Part shown: piece after piece, positions 26,061-34,465 of the stretch
Position numbering within the stretch: the first letter of the stretch is position 1
Layout: the number at the start of each line of letters is the position of its first letter
Source: Xenorhabdus vietnamensis
GTDB lineage: Bacteria > Pseudomonadota > Gammaproteobacteria > Enterobacterales > Enterobacteriaceae
Length of the DNA stretch: 52,178 nt
Reading direction: 5' to 3'
NCBI RefSeq assembly: GCF_002127535.1
Contig: NZ_MUBJ01000015.1
Location: 52,980 to 105,157, forward strand
Translations under genes and position numbers: made by a program
The notes under the pieces: generated by a model
What the model saw: only the letters and a program-made list of their open reading frames with translations
What the model was told of the DNA's origin: nothing
Database searches by the model: none

Positions 26061-26126
26061 GGAGGATATGCTGAAGGTTCGTGACGTGGGAAACATCATC
26101 CCGTAAAAATATTCGCGGGGAGGAGT
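26061..26126 (-). promoter_or_regulatory. MalT-box cluster upstream of malP
   Basis: GGGGAGGAGT at 26117-26126 matches the MalT consensus GGGGA(T/G)GAGG at 9 of 10 positions. Further cores are GGATGA on the minus strand at 26096-26101 (in CGGGATGATG) and GGAGGA at 26061-26066. E. coli malPp has comparable boxes. Together they predict direct activation of malPQ by the neighbouring malT product. Confidence 0.75.
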
Positions 26127-26198
26127 GCAAGGGCGTAGCTATTTCTTTCGAGCTTTTCCGCAATTTTATCGAGAAGTAGCAAGGTTTCAATCAAAGAA

Positions 26199-26269
26199 TG
26201 TGACAAAGTGCAATTTAACACAATGAAATCAAACAACTTGTTTGCAAAAGATGGGGGTTTCTCTACATT
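26199..26269 (+). promoter_or_regulatory. CRP site and promoter of malT
   Basis: TGTGACAAAGTGCAAT at 26199-26214 is nearly the same as the CRP site in front of E. coli malT. A promoter with TTGCAA at 26242-26247 and TACATT at 26264-26269 (16-nt spacer) follows. A start near 26276 would place the CRP site about 70 bp upstream, the class I position known for E. coli malT. The malP-malT gap (26013-26368) holds no gene. Confidence 0.75.
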
Positions 26270-26368
26270 TGTTGAGCGTTTGCGAATTCTAATGGCATAA
26301 GTGGCTGAATAGTATCAGACAGAATTCAGGTATCAGTTTTATTCATTGTGTGTGAGGGGAAAAAATTA

Positions 26369-29083
26369 ATGCTTATCCCATCGAAAATTAGCCGTCCCCT
26401 TCGGCTCAATAATATGGTTATGCGGGAGCGCCTGCTAGAAAAGTTCAATGAAGTTCAGGATTATCGATTGGTGTTGATAACCAGTCCTGCTGGGTATGGT
26501 AAAACAACATTGATGTCACAATGGGCTGCCGGACAGGAGTGTCTCGGATGGTATTCTCTTGATGACAGTGACAATCAGCCGGAGCGTTTCGCCAGCTATT
26601 TGATTGCAGCTATTCAGCAGGCAACGCAGGGACATTGTGTAAAAAGCGAAGTGCTGGCTCAGAAACATCAATACGCTAATTTGCCTGCGTTGTTTGCGCA
26701 ATTGTTTATTGAGCTTAACGAATGGCAGCAACCGATTTTTCTGGTGATTGATGACTATCATCTGATAGTGAATGGACTTATTCATGAGGCAATGCGTTTT
26801 TTCCTGCGTCACCAGCCGGAAAACTTAACATTGGTGATTCTATCACGCCATTTGCCATCTTTGGGAATTGCTAATTTGCGTGTCCGTGAGCAGTTATTGG
26901 AGATTGATAGCCAGCAGTTGGCTTTTGATTATCAGGAAACTCAGCAATTTTTCGCTAAGCGGTTAGTCAATCCATTGGATTCTGATCACTGTAAACAGCT
27001 ATGCAATGATGTTGCTGGGTGGGCAACGGCTTTGCAGCTGATTGCCCTTTCTGTCCGTCAATCTGGTAATACGACTGAAATGTCAGCAAAGCGCCTTGCG
27101 GGAATTAATGCCAGTCATCTTGCGGATTACCTTGTGGATGAGGTTTTAAATCGCGTGGATCAGACGACGCGGGATTTCTTGCTGCATAGTTCTATTCTGC
27201 GCTCCATGAATGATGGTCTGATTGTTTGCCTGACAGGGGAGGAAAATGGTCAGCAACGTCTGGAAGACATTGAACGTCAGGGATTGTTTATCCAACGAAT
27301 GGATGATTCTGGTGAGTGGTTTTGTTTTCATCCTCTATTTGCTTCATTCCTGCGCCAACGTTGCCAATGGGAGATGGCAGCAAAATTGCCCGAATTACAT
27401 AGAGCAGCCGTGAAAGGATGGTTAATGCAGGGGTATCCGGGGGAAGCGATTCATCATGCTCTGGCGGCGGGGGATACAATCTTGCTGCGGGATATTTTGT
27501 TGCAACATGCTTGGGAGTTATTTAACCACAGCAAACTGTCTTTATTGGAAGAGTGCATGAATGCATTGCCATATGAACAACTGCTGGAAAGCCCTCGCTT
27601 GGTTCTGTTGCAGGCATGGTTGGCACAGAGTCAGCATCGTTACTATGAGGTTAATGCGTTGTTGAATCAGGCAGAGAAATCACTGAAGCAGAAACAAATA
27701 ACCATCGAGCCGGAGTTGCTGGCGGAATTTGATGCCCTGAGAGCCCAAGTAGCGATTAACGATGGTTGTCCGGCTGATGCTGATGCGCTGGCTGAAAAGG
27801 CACTGGCGACCCTGCTTCCGGATAATCAATATGGCCGTATTGTGGCGATGTCAGTAAAAGGAGAGGTATTGCATTGTCGTGGTCAGTTGGTCAATGCATT
27901 GGCTTTGATGAAGCAAACGGAGCAACTTGCCCGCTTTTGCCATGTTTACCACTATGCCTTATGGGCATTGTTGCAACAAAGCGAAATTTTACTGGCGCAA
28001 GGTTATTTACAGGCGGCTTATGATACTCAGACCCATGCTTTTGATTTAATACGTGAGCAACATCTAGAACAATTGCCGATGCATGAGTTTTTGCTCAGGA
28101 TCCGTTCACAGCTTTTGTGGTGTTGGGCCCGTATTGATGAGTCAGAAGATGCAGCTCGTCGAGGGTTAGAGGTATTGGCTAATTACCAGCCACAGCAGCA
28201 ATTACAATGTCTTACCCAACTGGCAAAATGTTCTTTGGTTCGAGGGGATATTGATAACGCTCGTCGCTACTTGAGTCGCTGCGAAAATTTACTGAGTAAT
28301 GGGCAATACCATCAAGATTGGCGGACGAACACTGACAAGTTGCGTGTCATTATTTGGCAAAGTTTGGAAGATAGCAGTTCGTTGGCACAATGGTTGGCAC
28401 AGGCAGAGCGACCAGAAAGTTTTTGTAACCATTTCAATCAAAATCAATGGCGAAATATTGCACGAGCACAAATCTTACTCGGTCAGTATGAAGAGGCTGA
28501 ATCTGTTCTGGAAAAGCTGAATGCATGTGCAAGAAAATTAGCATTGGTCAGCGATTTAAATCGTAATCTTCTTCTGTGTAATTTGCTTTACGGGCAGCTT
28601 GGGCGCAAGGCTGAGGCTCAGGATGTTTTGATGGAGGCTTTGAGTCTGGCTAACCGCACGGGGTTTATCAGCCATTTTGTTATTGAAGGTGAGTTGATGG
28701 CTTTGCAACTGCGCCAGCTTATCCAACTGAATATCTTGCCTGAGATGGAACAGCATAGGGCTCAGCGCATTCTCCGAGAAATCAACCGACAGCACCGACA
28801 TAAATTTGCCCATTTTGACGAAATATTTGTAGAACAATTACTCACTCATCCTGACGTACCTGAGCTTATTCGCAATAGCCCATTAACTCAGCGTGAATGG
28901 CAAGTGCTGGGGTTGATTTATTCTGGCTACAGCAACGAGCAAATTGCCGCTGAACTGGATGTGGCAGCAACCACTATAAAAACCCATATACGTAATTTAT
29001 ATCAGAAAATGGGAATTACTCACCGACAGGAAGCTATTCAGCAGGCTCAGAAATTGATGCGGATGATCGGGTTGGGGGTTTAG
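26369..29083 (+). CDS. malT: ATP- and maltotriose-dependent transcriptional activator MalT
   Basis: MalT is the STAND-class activator of all mal promoters. It binds ATP and maltotriose, then multimerises on MalT boxes. The ATG at 26369 opens [15 protein letters not shown] as in E. coli and gives 904 aa, behind a GAGGGG site. The frame is open 7 codons earlier, but that lacks homology. The NTPase domain has Walker [11 protein letters not shown] and Walker [26 protein letters not shown] belongs to the winged-helix region, followed by TPR-like superhelical repeats. The C-terminal LuxR-type HTH reads [20 protein letters not shown] then [20 protein letters not shown]. Divergent from malP. Confidence 0.98.
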   Translation: MLIPSKISRPLRLNNMVMRERLLEKFNEVQDYRLVLITSPAGYGKTTLMSQWAAGQECLGWYSLDDSDNQPERFASYLIAAIQQATQGHCVKSEVLAQKHQYANLPALFAQLFIELNEWQQPIFLVIDDYHLIVNGLIHEAMRFFLRHQPENLTLVILSRHLPSLGIANLRVREQLLEIDSQQLAFDYQETQQFFAKRLVNPLDSDHCKQLCNDVAGWATALQLIALSVRQSGNTTEMSAKRLAGINASHLADYLVDEVLNRVDQTTRDFLLHSSILRSMNDGLIVCLTGEENGQQRLEDIERQGLFIQRMDDSGEWFCFHPLFASFLRQRCQWEMAAKLPELHRAAVKGWLMQGYPGEAIHHALAAGDTILLRDILLQHAWELFNHSKLSLLEECMNALPYEQLLESPRLVLLQAWLAQSQHRYYEVNALLNQAEKSLKQKQITIEPELLAEFDALRAQVAINDGCPADADALAEKALATLLPDNQYGRIVAMSVKGEVLHCRGQLVNALALMKQTEQLARFCHVYHYALWALLQQSEILLAQGYLQAAYDTQTHAFDLIREQHLEQLPMHEFLLRIRSQLLWCWARIDESEDAARRGLEVLANYQPQQQLQCLTQLAKCSLVRGDIDNARRYLSRCENLLSNGQYHQDWRTNTDKLRVIIWQSLEDSSSLAQWLAQAERPESFCNHFNQNQWRNIARAQILLGQYEEAESVLEKLNACARKLALVSDLNRNLLLCNLLYGQLGRKAEAQDVLMEALSLANRTGFISHFVIEGELMALQLRQLIQLNILPEMEQHRAQRILREINRQHRHKFAHFDEIFVEQLLTHPDVPELIRNSPLTQREWQVLGLIYSGYSNEQIAAELDVAATTIKTHIRNLYQKMGITHRQEAIQQAQKLMRMIGLGV

Positions 29084-29298
29084 TAATTATTCCTAAATGT
29101 TATTTGTTATATTTTTAATATGACTAATAAATATTAACAAATAAATATATGATTTTTCAAATTTAAATTAATTTTTAAATTTACTTAATATTTTTTATTG
29201 CATTTTCGTGATCGAAATAAAATTTAAATGCGCTTAATCTAATTTCATCGCAATAAGTATGTTTTTTCATTGCTTAATACAACTATTTTTTAATTCAG
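29084..29298. other. Very AT-rich spacer behind malT
   Basis: Together with the 17-bp array that follows, this forms a 341-nt gap between malT and the aminotransferase gene. It is dominated by A and T runs (e.g. AAATTTAAATTAATTTTTAA) with no ORF and no clear terminator behind malT. DNA of this kind is typical of H-NS-bound, acquired regions. That reading is an inference. Confidence 0.45.
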
Positions 29299-29400
29299 TT
29301 AATTGCTTAACTCAATTAATTGTCATCTCAAGTTAATTGTTTTATGAAAATAATTGTCTTATGAAATTAATTGTTTAATACAACGAATTGTTCAATGCAA
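29299..29400. repeat. Six-unit 17-bp-period array with TTAATTG core upstream of the aminotransferase operon
   Basis: The heptamer TTAATTG (or ATAATTG / CGAATTG) begins at 29299, 29316, 29333, 29350, 29367 and 29384, exactly 17 bp apart each time. The ten bases between cores vary (e.g. TTTTATGAAA, TCTTATGAAA, TTTAATACAA). The array ends 24 nt before the ATG of the aminotransferase gene, so it overlaps the promoter or 5' leader. A related 17-bp array lies at 31733-31800. It may be a multi-site operator or a decayed slippage product. Confidence 0.8.
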
Positions 29401-29424
29401 ACTAACTAATAGTGGTGAGTGATT

Positions 29425-30681
29425 ATGGAAAATAAAGACCATCTTGAAGATATGCTTTCTCGTTTTGTTGGTCATGGCCCTTATTTGATCATTGATGGTG
29501 AAAAATATATTGACGCAGCATCAGGAACTTTTAATTTGCAGCTTGGCTACACGAATGATCGGATTGCAGATAAACTAAAACAACAGATTGATAGATGTAC
29601 GCATTTAAGTTCGGCTTATACACGAGAAATGTCACAACATATTTTGAGTAAATTAGTTAAATATACACCTGAAGGAGTAGATCGTATCTGGCTGCGAGAT
29701 GTCTCTGGATCTGGCGCAGTTGAATGTGCTATCCGCATAGCGCAAAAATCAACGGGACGTTCGGGTGTTATTTCGTTCTTTCTTGCTCATCATGGACAAT
29801 CTCTTGCAACAGCGCAGATTTCTGGTAATGCTTTCAGAATTAAGGACTTCCATGTAAGTATTGATGGTTCGATAAAAATTCCAGCACCAGCCAGTGTTCT
29901 GGCAGAATCATCATTACAACCAGATGAAGAGCAATTTGTTGATTTAGAACAGTTTATTCAGTTAGGCTCTAGTGACAATATTGCATGTCTGATTATTGAA
30001 CCGATTCAGGGGAATGGCGGAAATACTGTTTTCCCTGTGGCTTTCTACCGGAAGATCAAGGAAATCTGTCATCAACATGGCATCATCATTATCGCGGATG
30101 AAGTACAGACAGGTTTTGGTCGCACAGGTACGTTTTTTGCTTCGACTGGTTATGCCAAGGAACTGGAACCAGACATCATCGTTTTTGCTAAAGGGGCTGG
30201 TGGTATCGGTATTCCAACCGGTGGTGTATTGATGCGTCACTCGCTGGATATATTGGAATCATTCGAACATTCCAGTACCTCTGGTGCTAACCCACTTTCT
30301 TTGGTTGCCCTCAACGAAATCATCGACATTATTGGAGATGATCACATTTTGGAAAATGTGCAGCAAAATGAAGCTTACTTGCGTGATGGTTTATTGAAAT
30401 TACAGCATCAATATCCAGAGATCACGGGAGTCAGAGGTGTGGGATATATGTATGGCTTTGATACACCAAATCCAGATTTTGCAGCACAGGTGATAGCAGC
30501 TGCCAGCCGCCATCAATTGATCTTACGTGGTTCCCGTTATGGTAAGGGAAAAACTATCAAAGTTCGTCCACCGCTGATTTGTACACAGGAACATCTGGCG
30601 GAAATTCTGCATAAATTGGATCTGACTTTTTCAGAATTAACGGCTACTGCACAGGTATATCAGGAGGCTGCATCATGCTAG
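29425..30681 (+). CDS. Class III (fold type I) PLP-dependent aminotransferase, substrate unknown
   Basis: The 418-aa product belongs to the class III aminotransferases that transfer amino groups to terminal aldehydes or ketones. Visible are the substrate-entry motif YIDAASGTFNLQLGY, cofactor residues around SGSGAVECAIR and AHHGQ, ADEVQTGFGRTGTF (Asp225 pairs with the pyridine nitrogen) and the Schiff-base Lys256 in VFAKGAGG. The C-terminal Arg in KVRPPLI is also conserved. The ATG at 29425 behind GGTGAG is preferred to the in-frame GTG two codons earlier. It overlaps the next gene by 7 nt. It is not a close match to any named family I can recall (GabT, ArgD, HemL and BioA all differ). Confidence 0.9.
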   Translation: MENKDHLEDMLSRFVGHGPYLIIDGEKYIDAASGTFNLQLGYTNDRIADKLKQQIDRCTHLSSAYTREMSQHILSKLVKYTPEGVDRIWLRDVSGSGAVECAIRIAQKSTGRSGVISFFLAHHGQSLATAQISGNAFRIKDFHVSIDGSIKIPAPASVLAESSLQPDEEQFVDLEQFIQLGSSDNIACLIIEPIQGNGGNTVFPVAFYRKIKEICHQHGIIIIADEVQTGFGRTGTFFASTGYAKELEPDIIVFAKGAGGIGIPTGGVLMRHSLDILESFEHSSTSGANPLSLVALNEIIDIIGDDHILENVQQNEAYLRDGLLKLQHQYPEITGVRGVGYMYGFDTPNPDFAAQVIAAASRHQLILRGSRYGKGKTIKVRPPLICTQEHLAEILHKLDLTFSELTATAQVYQEAASC

Positions 30682-31736
30682 CACTTAAATACCATAAAGC
30701 TTGGAATGTTGAAATTCAGCAAGTTGAATCTTTGTCGTGTATTGAACCCGATGATGTTGTTGTTGATATTGCTGTATGTGGTATTTGTGGCACGGATGTG
30801 GGGATTATCACCGATGCTTACCCTGTTGCAATATCGGGAACCACTTTAGGCCATGAAACCACCGGTGTGGTATCCCAAATTGGCAGCGGTGTTACTAAGT
30901 TTCAGCTGGGAGATCGTGTTGTAGTCAACCCGACTTACTTTTGTGGACATTGCCGGATGTGTCAGACGGGCAGCCCCAATCATTGTGAGAGAAAACTGGG
31001 AACGGAAGCAGGAGTTTCCTATGATGGTGCGTTTGCAGAGCAGTATCTGGCAAAAGAAAATTTACTCATCAAGCTGGATGATCATGTCAGCATGGAGGAA
31101 GCTTCACTGACTGAACCGCTGAGCTGTACACTAACCGGGGTGGATAAACTGGGGATCACTCATACTAATATTCGTGCAGCGGTGGCAGGGGCTGGCCCTA
31201 TGGGAATGCTGTACATTTGGGCATTGCATGAGCGGGGCGTAAAAGCTTTTATGGTCGAAAAAAATGAGAGTCGCATTCAGTTTGCAATAGATAATTTGCC
31301 TCCGGGAAGCCAATTGTATTCTGACTTTGATGAAGCACTGATTCAGGAATATGGTGATGCGTCAGCTCTGATTGACTTATGTGTGGATACGACGGGGCAG
31401 TTGACTGAATATATTTTTAACCATTTGGCACCGGGTGGGAAGTTGCTGAATGTTGCCCTGAAAGATAAACATGCCAATTTAGACATTATGAAAATTGCGG
31501 ATAAAAGTCTTTCAGTGATAGGTTCCATTGATTCCCTGAATAACAGTTTTGAACGCGCCTATGCCATGATCCGTGATGGCGTAATCCCTGCGGGACGTTT
31601 GATTAGCCACGTCTTTGATTTCAAGGATTATCAGCAGGCTTTTCTTACTGTTGGTTGTGATATTGCATCGAAAGCTCAAGTTCCTCTCAGTGCACCAAAC
31701 TGTAAGGTGTTGATTCGTATCTCTGACCTAAAGTAA
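30675..31736 (+). CDS. Zinc-dependent medium-chain alcohol/polyol dehydrogenase
   Basis: The 353-aa product is an MDR-superfamily dehydrogenase of the sorbitol / threonine dehydrogenase type. The catalytic zinc ligands are in CGICGTD (about residues 35-41) and GHETTG (about 60-65). The structural zinc site is CGHCRMCQTGSPNHC. The Rossmann motif AGAGPMGML is followed by an acidic residue at the end of beta-2 (FMVEKNESR), which favours NAD over NADP. The ATG at 30675 overlaps the aminotransferase end and has AGGAGG 6 nt upstream, so the two are tightly coupled. An alcohol-to-ketone step feeding the transaminase is the simplest reading (inference). Confidence 0.9.
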   Translation: MLALKYHKAWNVEIQQVESLSCIEPDDVVVDIAVCGICGTDVGIITDAYPVAISGTTLGHETTGVVSQIGSGVTKFQLGDRVVVNPTYFCGHCRMCQTGSPNHCERKLGTEAGVSYDGAFAEQYLAKENLLIKLDDHVSMEEASLTEPLSCTLTGVDKLGITHTNIRAAVAGAGPMGMLYIWALHERGVKAFMVEKNESRIQFAIDNLPPGSQLYSDFDEALIQEYGDASALIDLCVDTTGQLTEYIFNHLAPGGKLLNVALKDKHANLDIMKIADKSLSVIGSIDSLNNSFERAYAMIRDGVIPAGRLISHVFDFKDYQQAFLTVGCDIASKAQVPLSAPNCKVLIRISDLK

Positions 31737-31800
31737 TTGATTGTTCTGAATAATTGATAGTTTTGGATAATTGATTGTTTTGAATAATGGATCGTTTTGA
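31733..31800. repeat. 4 x 17-bp tandem array overlapping the dehydrogenase stop codon
   Basis: Four head-to-tail units occupy 31733-31749, 31750-31766, 31767-31783 and 31784-31800. The consensus is ATAATTGATTGTTTTGA with 1-3 changes each. The TAA stop of the dehydrogenase lies within unit 1, and the AAGGA ribosome binding site of the HAD gene begins at the end of unit 4. Period and TAATTG core equal those of the array at 29299-29400. Confidence 0.95.
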
Positions 31801-31814
31801 AGGACTACTATTCG

Positions 31815-32495
31815 ATGAACAGATGTGAGCCAGTAAATAAATACAATGTCATTTTTGATATCGACGGAGTTATTGTCGATAGTGAACAACTGCACTTTGA
31901 TGTATTGCTTGATGTACTAGCTGATGTATTGGGAGAACAGGCATCTGCTCAAATAAGTGAGATTCAGCCTCAGCAACTGATCGGGTTAAGTCTGACTGAA
32001 ACATTGGATGAGGTTGGTGTTCCTCCATCAATGCAGCAGGGCATTACAGAAAAAATCATTTCGCGTTATCAAGAAAAATTGTCTGCGCATTACTTGCGTC
32101 CGGGAGTCACGGATTTGATTGCAGCCTTGCAACAAAATGGCACTAATTTTGGTTTTGTTTCCACTGCGCCACGTAATGTGTGTTTGGCAAATCTTGGCTT
32201 GTTGGATCTACATGAACCTCCGGCTTTGATTTCTGGCGATGATGTGGAAAGAACTAAGCCTTTCCCTGATCCTTATTTGGCTATGCTGAAATTGAAAGAG
32301 ATGGATGTGCAGCACACTTTGGTGATTGAAGATACTGATTTGGGGATCGCGGCAGCAAAACAGGCCGGTATTCCGTGGATATATGCTTGGCCTCATGCTT
32401 TGTCGGTAGCGGAGCAATATGGGCAGGCTTCCTGTGTTATTGAGAAGTTAGCGGATATTCCCCAGTTTTCAGGAACTGGTGCAAATATAGAGTGA
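31815..32495 (+). CDS. HAD-superfamily phosphatase, beta-phosphoglucomutase-like subfamily
   Basis: This 226-aa haloacid-dehalogenase hydrolase probably removes phosphate from a small phosphorylated metabolite. Motif I is FDIDGVIVDSEQ (nucleophile Asp15, acid/base Asp17), motif II FVSTAPRN, motif III Lys in RTKPFPDPYL, motif IV VIEDTDLGIAAAKQAG. The helical cap is between residues 25 and 90, as in subfamily IA. A beta-phosphoglucomutase function is possible, but phosphatase is more common in this group. The ATG at 31815 follows AAGGA by 10 nt. A TTG six codons earlier is the alternative. Third gene of the operon. Confidence 0.88.
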   Translation: MNRCEPVNKYNVIFDIDGVIVDSEQLHFDVLLDVLADVLGEQASAQISEIQPQQLIGLSLTETLDEVGVPPSMQQGITEKIISRYQEKLSAHYLRPGVTDLIAALQQNGTNFGFVSTAPRNVCLANLGLLDLHEPPALISGDDVERTKPFPDPYLAMLKLKEMDVQHTLVIEDTDLGIAAAKQAGIPWIYAWPHALSVAEQYGQASCVIEKLADIPQFSGTGANIE

Positions 32496-32520
32496 GTTTT
32501 GTTGCAGGACTATATTAGGA

Positions 32521-32553
32521 GCCTTCCGCCAGAATTGGTGGAAGGCTTTGTTT
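32521..32553 (+). terminator. Hairpin with T-rich tail between the HAD and MFS genes
   Basis: GCCTTCCGCCA pairs with TGGTGGAAGGC (11 bp with one G-U, 4-nt loop), followed by TTTGTTT. It looks like an intrinsic terminator or attenuator inside the operon, so the last two genes may be expressed at a lower level or from read-through. Confidence 0.65.
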
Positions 32554-32579
32554 GGAGGATATCATTTGGAGGAATTAAG

Positions 32580-33737
32580 TTGTCTGAAGAATATGCAGTC
32601 TCATCAATAAAACAGCCTGTCATGGCAACGCGAATTTCGTTTTTTATTGCGGGATTCAGTATTGCAAGTTGGGCGCCGCTGATCCCATTGGTAAAAGAAC
32701 GACTGGCGTTGAGCGATGGCTCAATGGGGATTCTGATACTGATGTTTGGTATTGGTTCTTTTATTATGATGCCAATAGCTGGAATGTTGGCGACGCGCTT
32801 TGGCTGCCGGAAGATTTTTACCTTTTTTGCCTTGTTGGCTGTTCTGATATTGCCGAGTTTAAGTGTGTTCTCGACTCCATTGACTCTGGCTTGTGCTTTA
32901 TTTGTGTTCGGTATGGGAATTGGGGCGACAGATGTGGTCATCAATATCCATGCGGTCAATATTGAGAAAAAAGTACATCAACCGATTATGTCGGGTTTCC
33001 ACGCACTGTTCAGCTTGGGTGGAATTGTAGGAGCAGGGACAGTCAGCCTATTGTTGTTTCTGGGGGTTCCACCATTTCAGGTCACAATTGCTGTAGCGGT
33101 ATTCGTTATTCTACTGTTGTTGCCAACATGGAGTGGAATGATGGATAACGCTGAAGAGGAAACAGAGGACACGCCATTTTTTGCTTTACCTCGTGGCATT
33201 GTTATCCTAATTGGCTCCCTTTGTTTTGTCGTTTACTTAATGGAAGGCTCCATGCTGGATTGGAGTGGGATTTTGTTAAGTAGCGTGCATAACATGAGCA
33301 GTCATCAGGCGGGTTTTGGCTATACGCTTTTTGCCATAACCATGACTGCGGGGCGATTCTTGGGGGATAAAATTATTGCGGTGTGTGGATATCGGCGCGT
33401 GTTTTTAGGCAGTGCAATTTTGGCAACGTCAGGTTTTGTTCTGATCTATCTGGCATCCAGCATGACTCAGTTGGGAATTTCTTTCCTAATGATAGGAGCA
33501 GGGTTATCCAATTTGGCACCGATGTTTTTCACTGCTTCAGGCCAGCAGAAAGTGATGCCTGATTCATTGGCGGTTTCTGCCGTTTCGACGATGGGCTATT
33601 CCGGGATTCTGCTTGGGCCGGCAATTATTGGCGGGTTAGCGCATCAGGTAACGTTGCATGGTGCTTTTGCTTGTATTGCTGTGCTTTCCCTTTCATTGTT
33701 AGCAGGATATAGTTTGATTAATCCGACCAAAAAATAA
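32580..33737 (+). CDS. Major facilitator superfamily transporter (YbjJ-like)
   Basis: The 385-aa product has 12 predicted membrane segments. The first helix is ISFFIAGFSIASWAPLIPLV, followed by the MFS loop GMLATRFGCRKIF after helix 2. The N-terminal half resembles enterobacterial YbjJ-type carriers, whose substrates are mostly unknown. The TTG at 32580 is chosen because a GGAGGA site lies 7 nt upstream. An ATG at 32622 (MATRISFF) is an alternative. The frame is open further upstream, but there it runs through the terminator hairpin. As fourth gene of the operon it could export the product or import the substrate. Confidence 0.85.
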   Translation: MSEEYAVSSIKQPVMATRISFFIAGFSIASWAPLIPLVKERLALSDGSMGILILMFGIGSFIMMPIAGMLATRFGCRKIFTFFALLAVLILPSLSVFSTPLTLACALFVFGMGIGATDVVINIHAVNIEKKVHQPIMSGFHALFSLGGIVGAGTVSLLLFLGVPPFQVTIAVAVFVILLLLPTWSGMMDNAEEETEDTPFFALPRGIVILIGSLCFVVYLMEGSMLDWSGILLSSVHNMSSHQAGFGYTLFAITMTAGRFLGDKIIAVCGYRRVFLGSAILATSGFVLIYLASSMTQLGISFLMIGAGLSNLAPMFFTASGQQKVMPDSLAVSAVSTMGYSGILLGPAIIGGLAHQVTLHGAFACIAVLSLSLLAGYSLINPTKK

Positions 33738-33751
33738 CAGGGTAAATATTG

Positions 33752-34351
33752 ATGAACTTGCAGCAATGTCATTGGTTGAATGAACCTGCTTCATGGCAAT
33801 GTCAGGATGATGAACTTCATGTCACGACGGACAATAAAACCGATTTCTGGCGTGATACATGGTATGGTTTTCAGCGTCATAGTGGTCACGTATTTGGTGG
33901 CTATATTGATGATTTTAAATTTGAAGAAGGTTTTACTTTCCAGTTTTGTATCGAAGGCCAATTTGAACAATTGTATGATCAGGCTGGCGTTATGTTGTTA
34001 GTGGATGAGCAACATTGGCTAAAAGCTGGTATTGAACATTCTGATGGACAGGCAACCATCGGTAGTGTATTGACAAATGGGGGTTCTGACTGGGCCATGG
34101 GGATTTTCCCTGGTGATCCAGATAAGTTCTGGTTGCGGATCACGTACGGGGATGGAGCGCTCAGGTTGCAATATTCCACTGATGGCGAGACATGGCCATT
34201 ACTGAGATTGTCTCCTTTTACGATTAACAATAATCAGCGTATTTTTGTCGGTGCGATGTGCTGTTCGCCAGAACGTGAAGGATTACAGGTGAGGTTTTCA
34301 GATTTCAGACTAACATCATCGTTGAAGAAACACCTGCATGATTTAAGTTAG
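33752..34351 (+). CDS. DUF1349 family protein (concanavalin-like fold), function unknown
   Basis: A soluble 199-aa protein without signal peptide. DFWRDTWYGFQRHSGHVFGG, FEQLYDQAGVMLLVDEQHWL, KAGIEHSDG and DKFWLRITYGDGALRLQYST are typical of DUF1349, predicted to adopt a laminin-G/concanavalin-like beta sandwich often associated with sugar-related loci. The ATG at 33752 lies about 8 nt behind AGGGT, 14 nt after the MFS stop codon, so it is cotranscribed. It could bind a carbohydrate ligand of the pathway, but no catalytic residues are evident. Confidence 0.8.
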   Translation: MNLQQCHWLNEPASWQCQDDELHVTTDNKTDFWRDTWYGFQRHSGHVFGGYIDDFKFEEGFTFQFCIEGQFEQLYDQAGVMLLVDEQHWLKAGIEHSDGQATIGSVLTNGGSDWAMGIFPGDPDKFWLRITYGDGALRLQYSTDGETWPLLRLSPFTINNNQRIFVGAMCCSPEREGLQVRFSDFRLTSSLKKHLHDLS

Positions 34352-34417
34352 TGGATTAATTAAATATCCAGCCGAAGTTTTGATTCAATTTCTTCGGTTA
34401 ATGACACTGGTACTTCA

Positions 34418-34447
34418 TTCTCTTTGGCTAGCTTAGGCCAAAGAGAA
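34418..34447. terminator. Inverted repeat between the convergent DUF1349 and thiH genes
   Basis: TTCTCTTTGG / CCAAAGAGAA forms a perfect 10-bp stem with a 10-nt loop between two convergent genes. T-runs are poor on both strands (AACGTTTTCG on plus), so it is a likely but not certain bidirectional terminator. Confidence 0.55.
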
Positions 34448-34465
34448 ACGTTTTCGTTCTAAAAA

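Noticed and set aside
31733-31800. Possible CRISPR-like array
   Set aside because: The 17-bp units are directly contiguous with no unique spacers, and no cas genes are nearby.
31815-32495. HAD gene as phosphonoacetaldehyde hydrolase (phosphonate pathway)
   Set aside because: Motif I is DIDGVIVDSE of the beta-phosphoglucomutase type, without the phosphonatase signature, and no other phosphonate gene is present.
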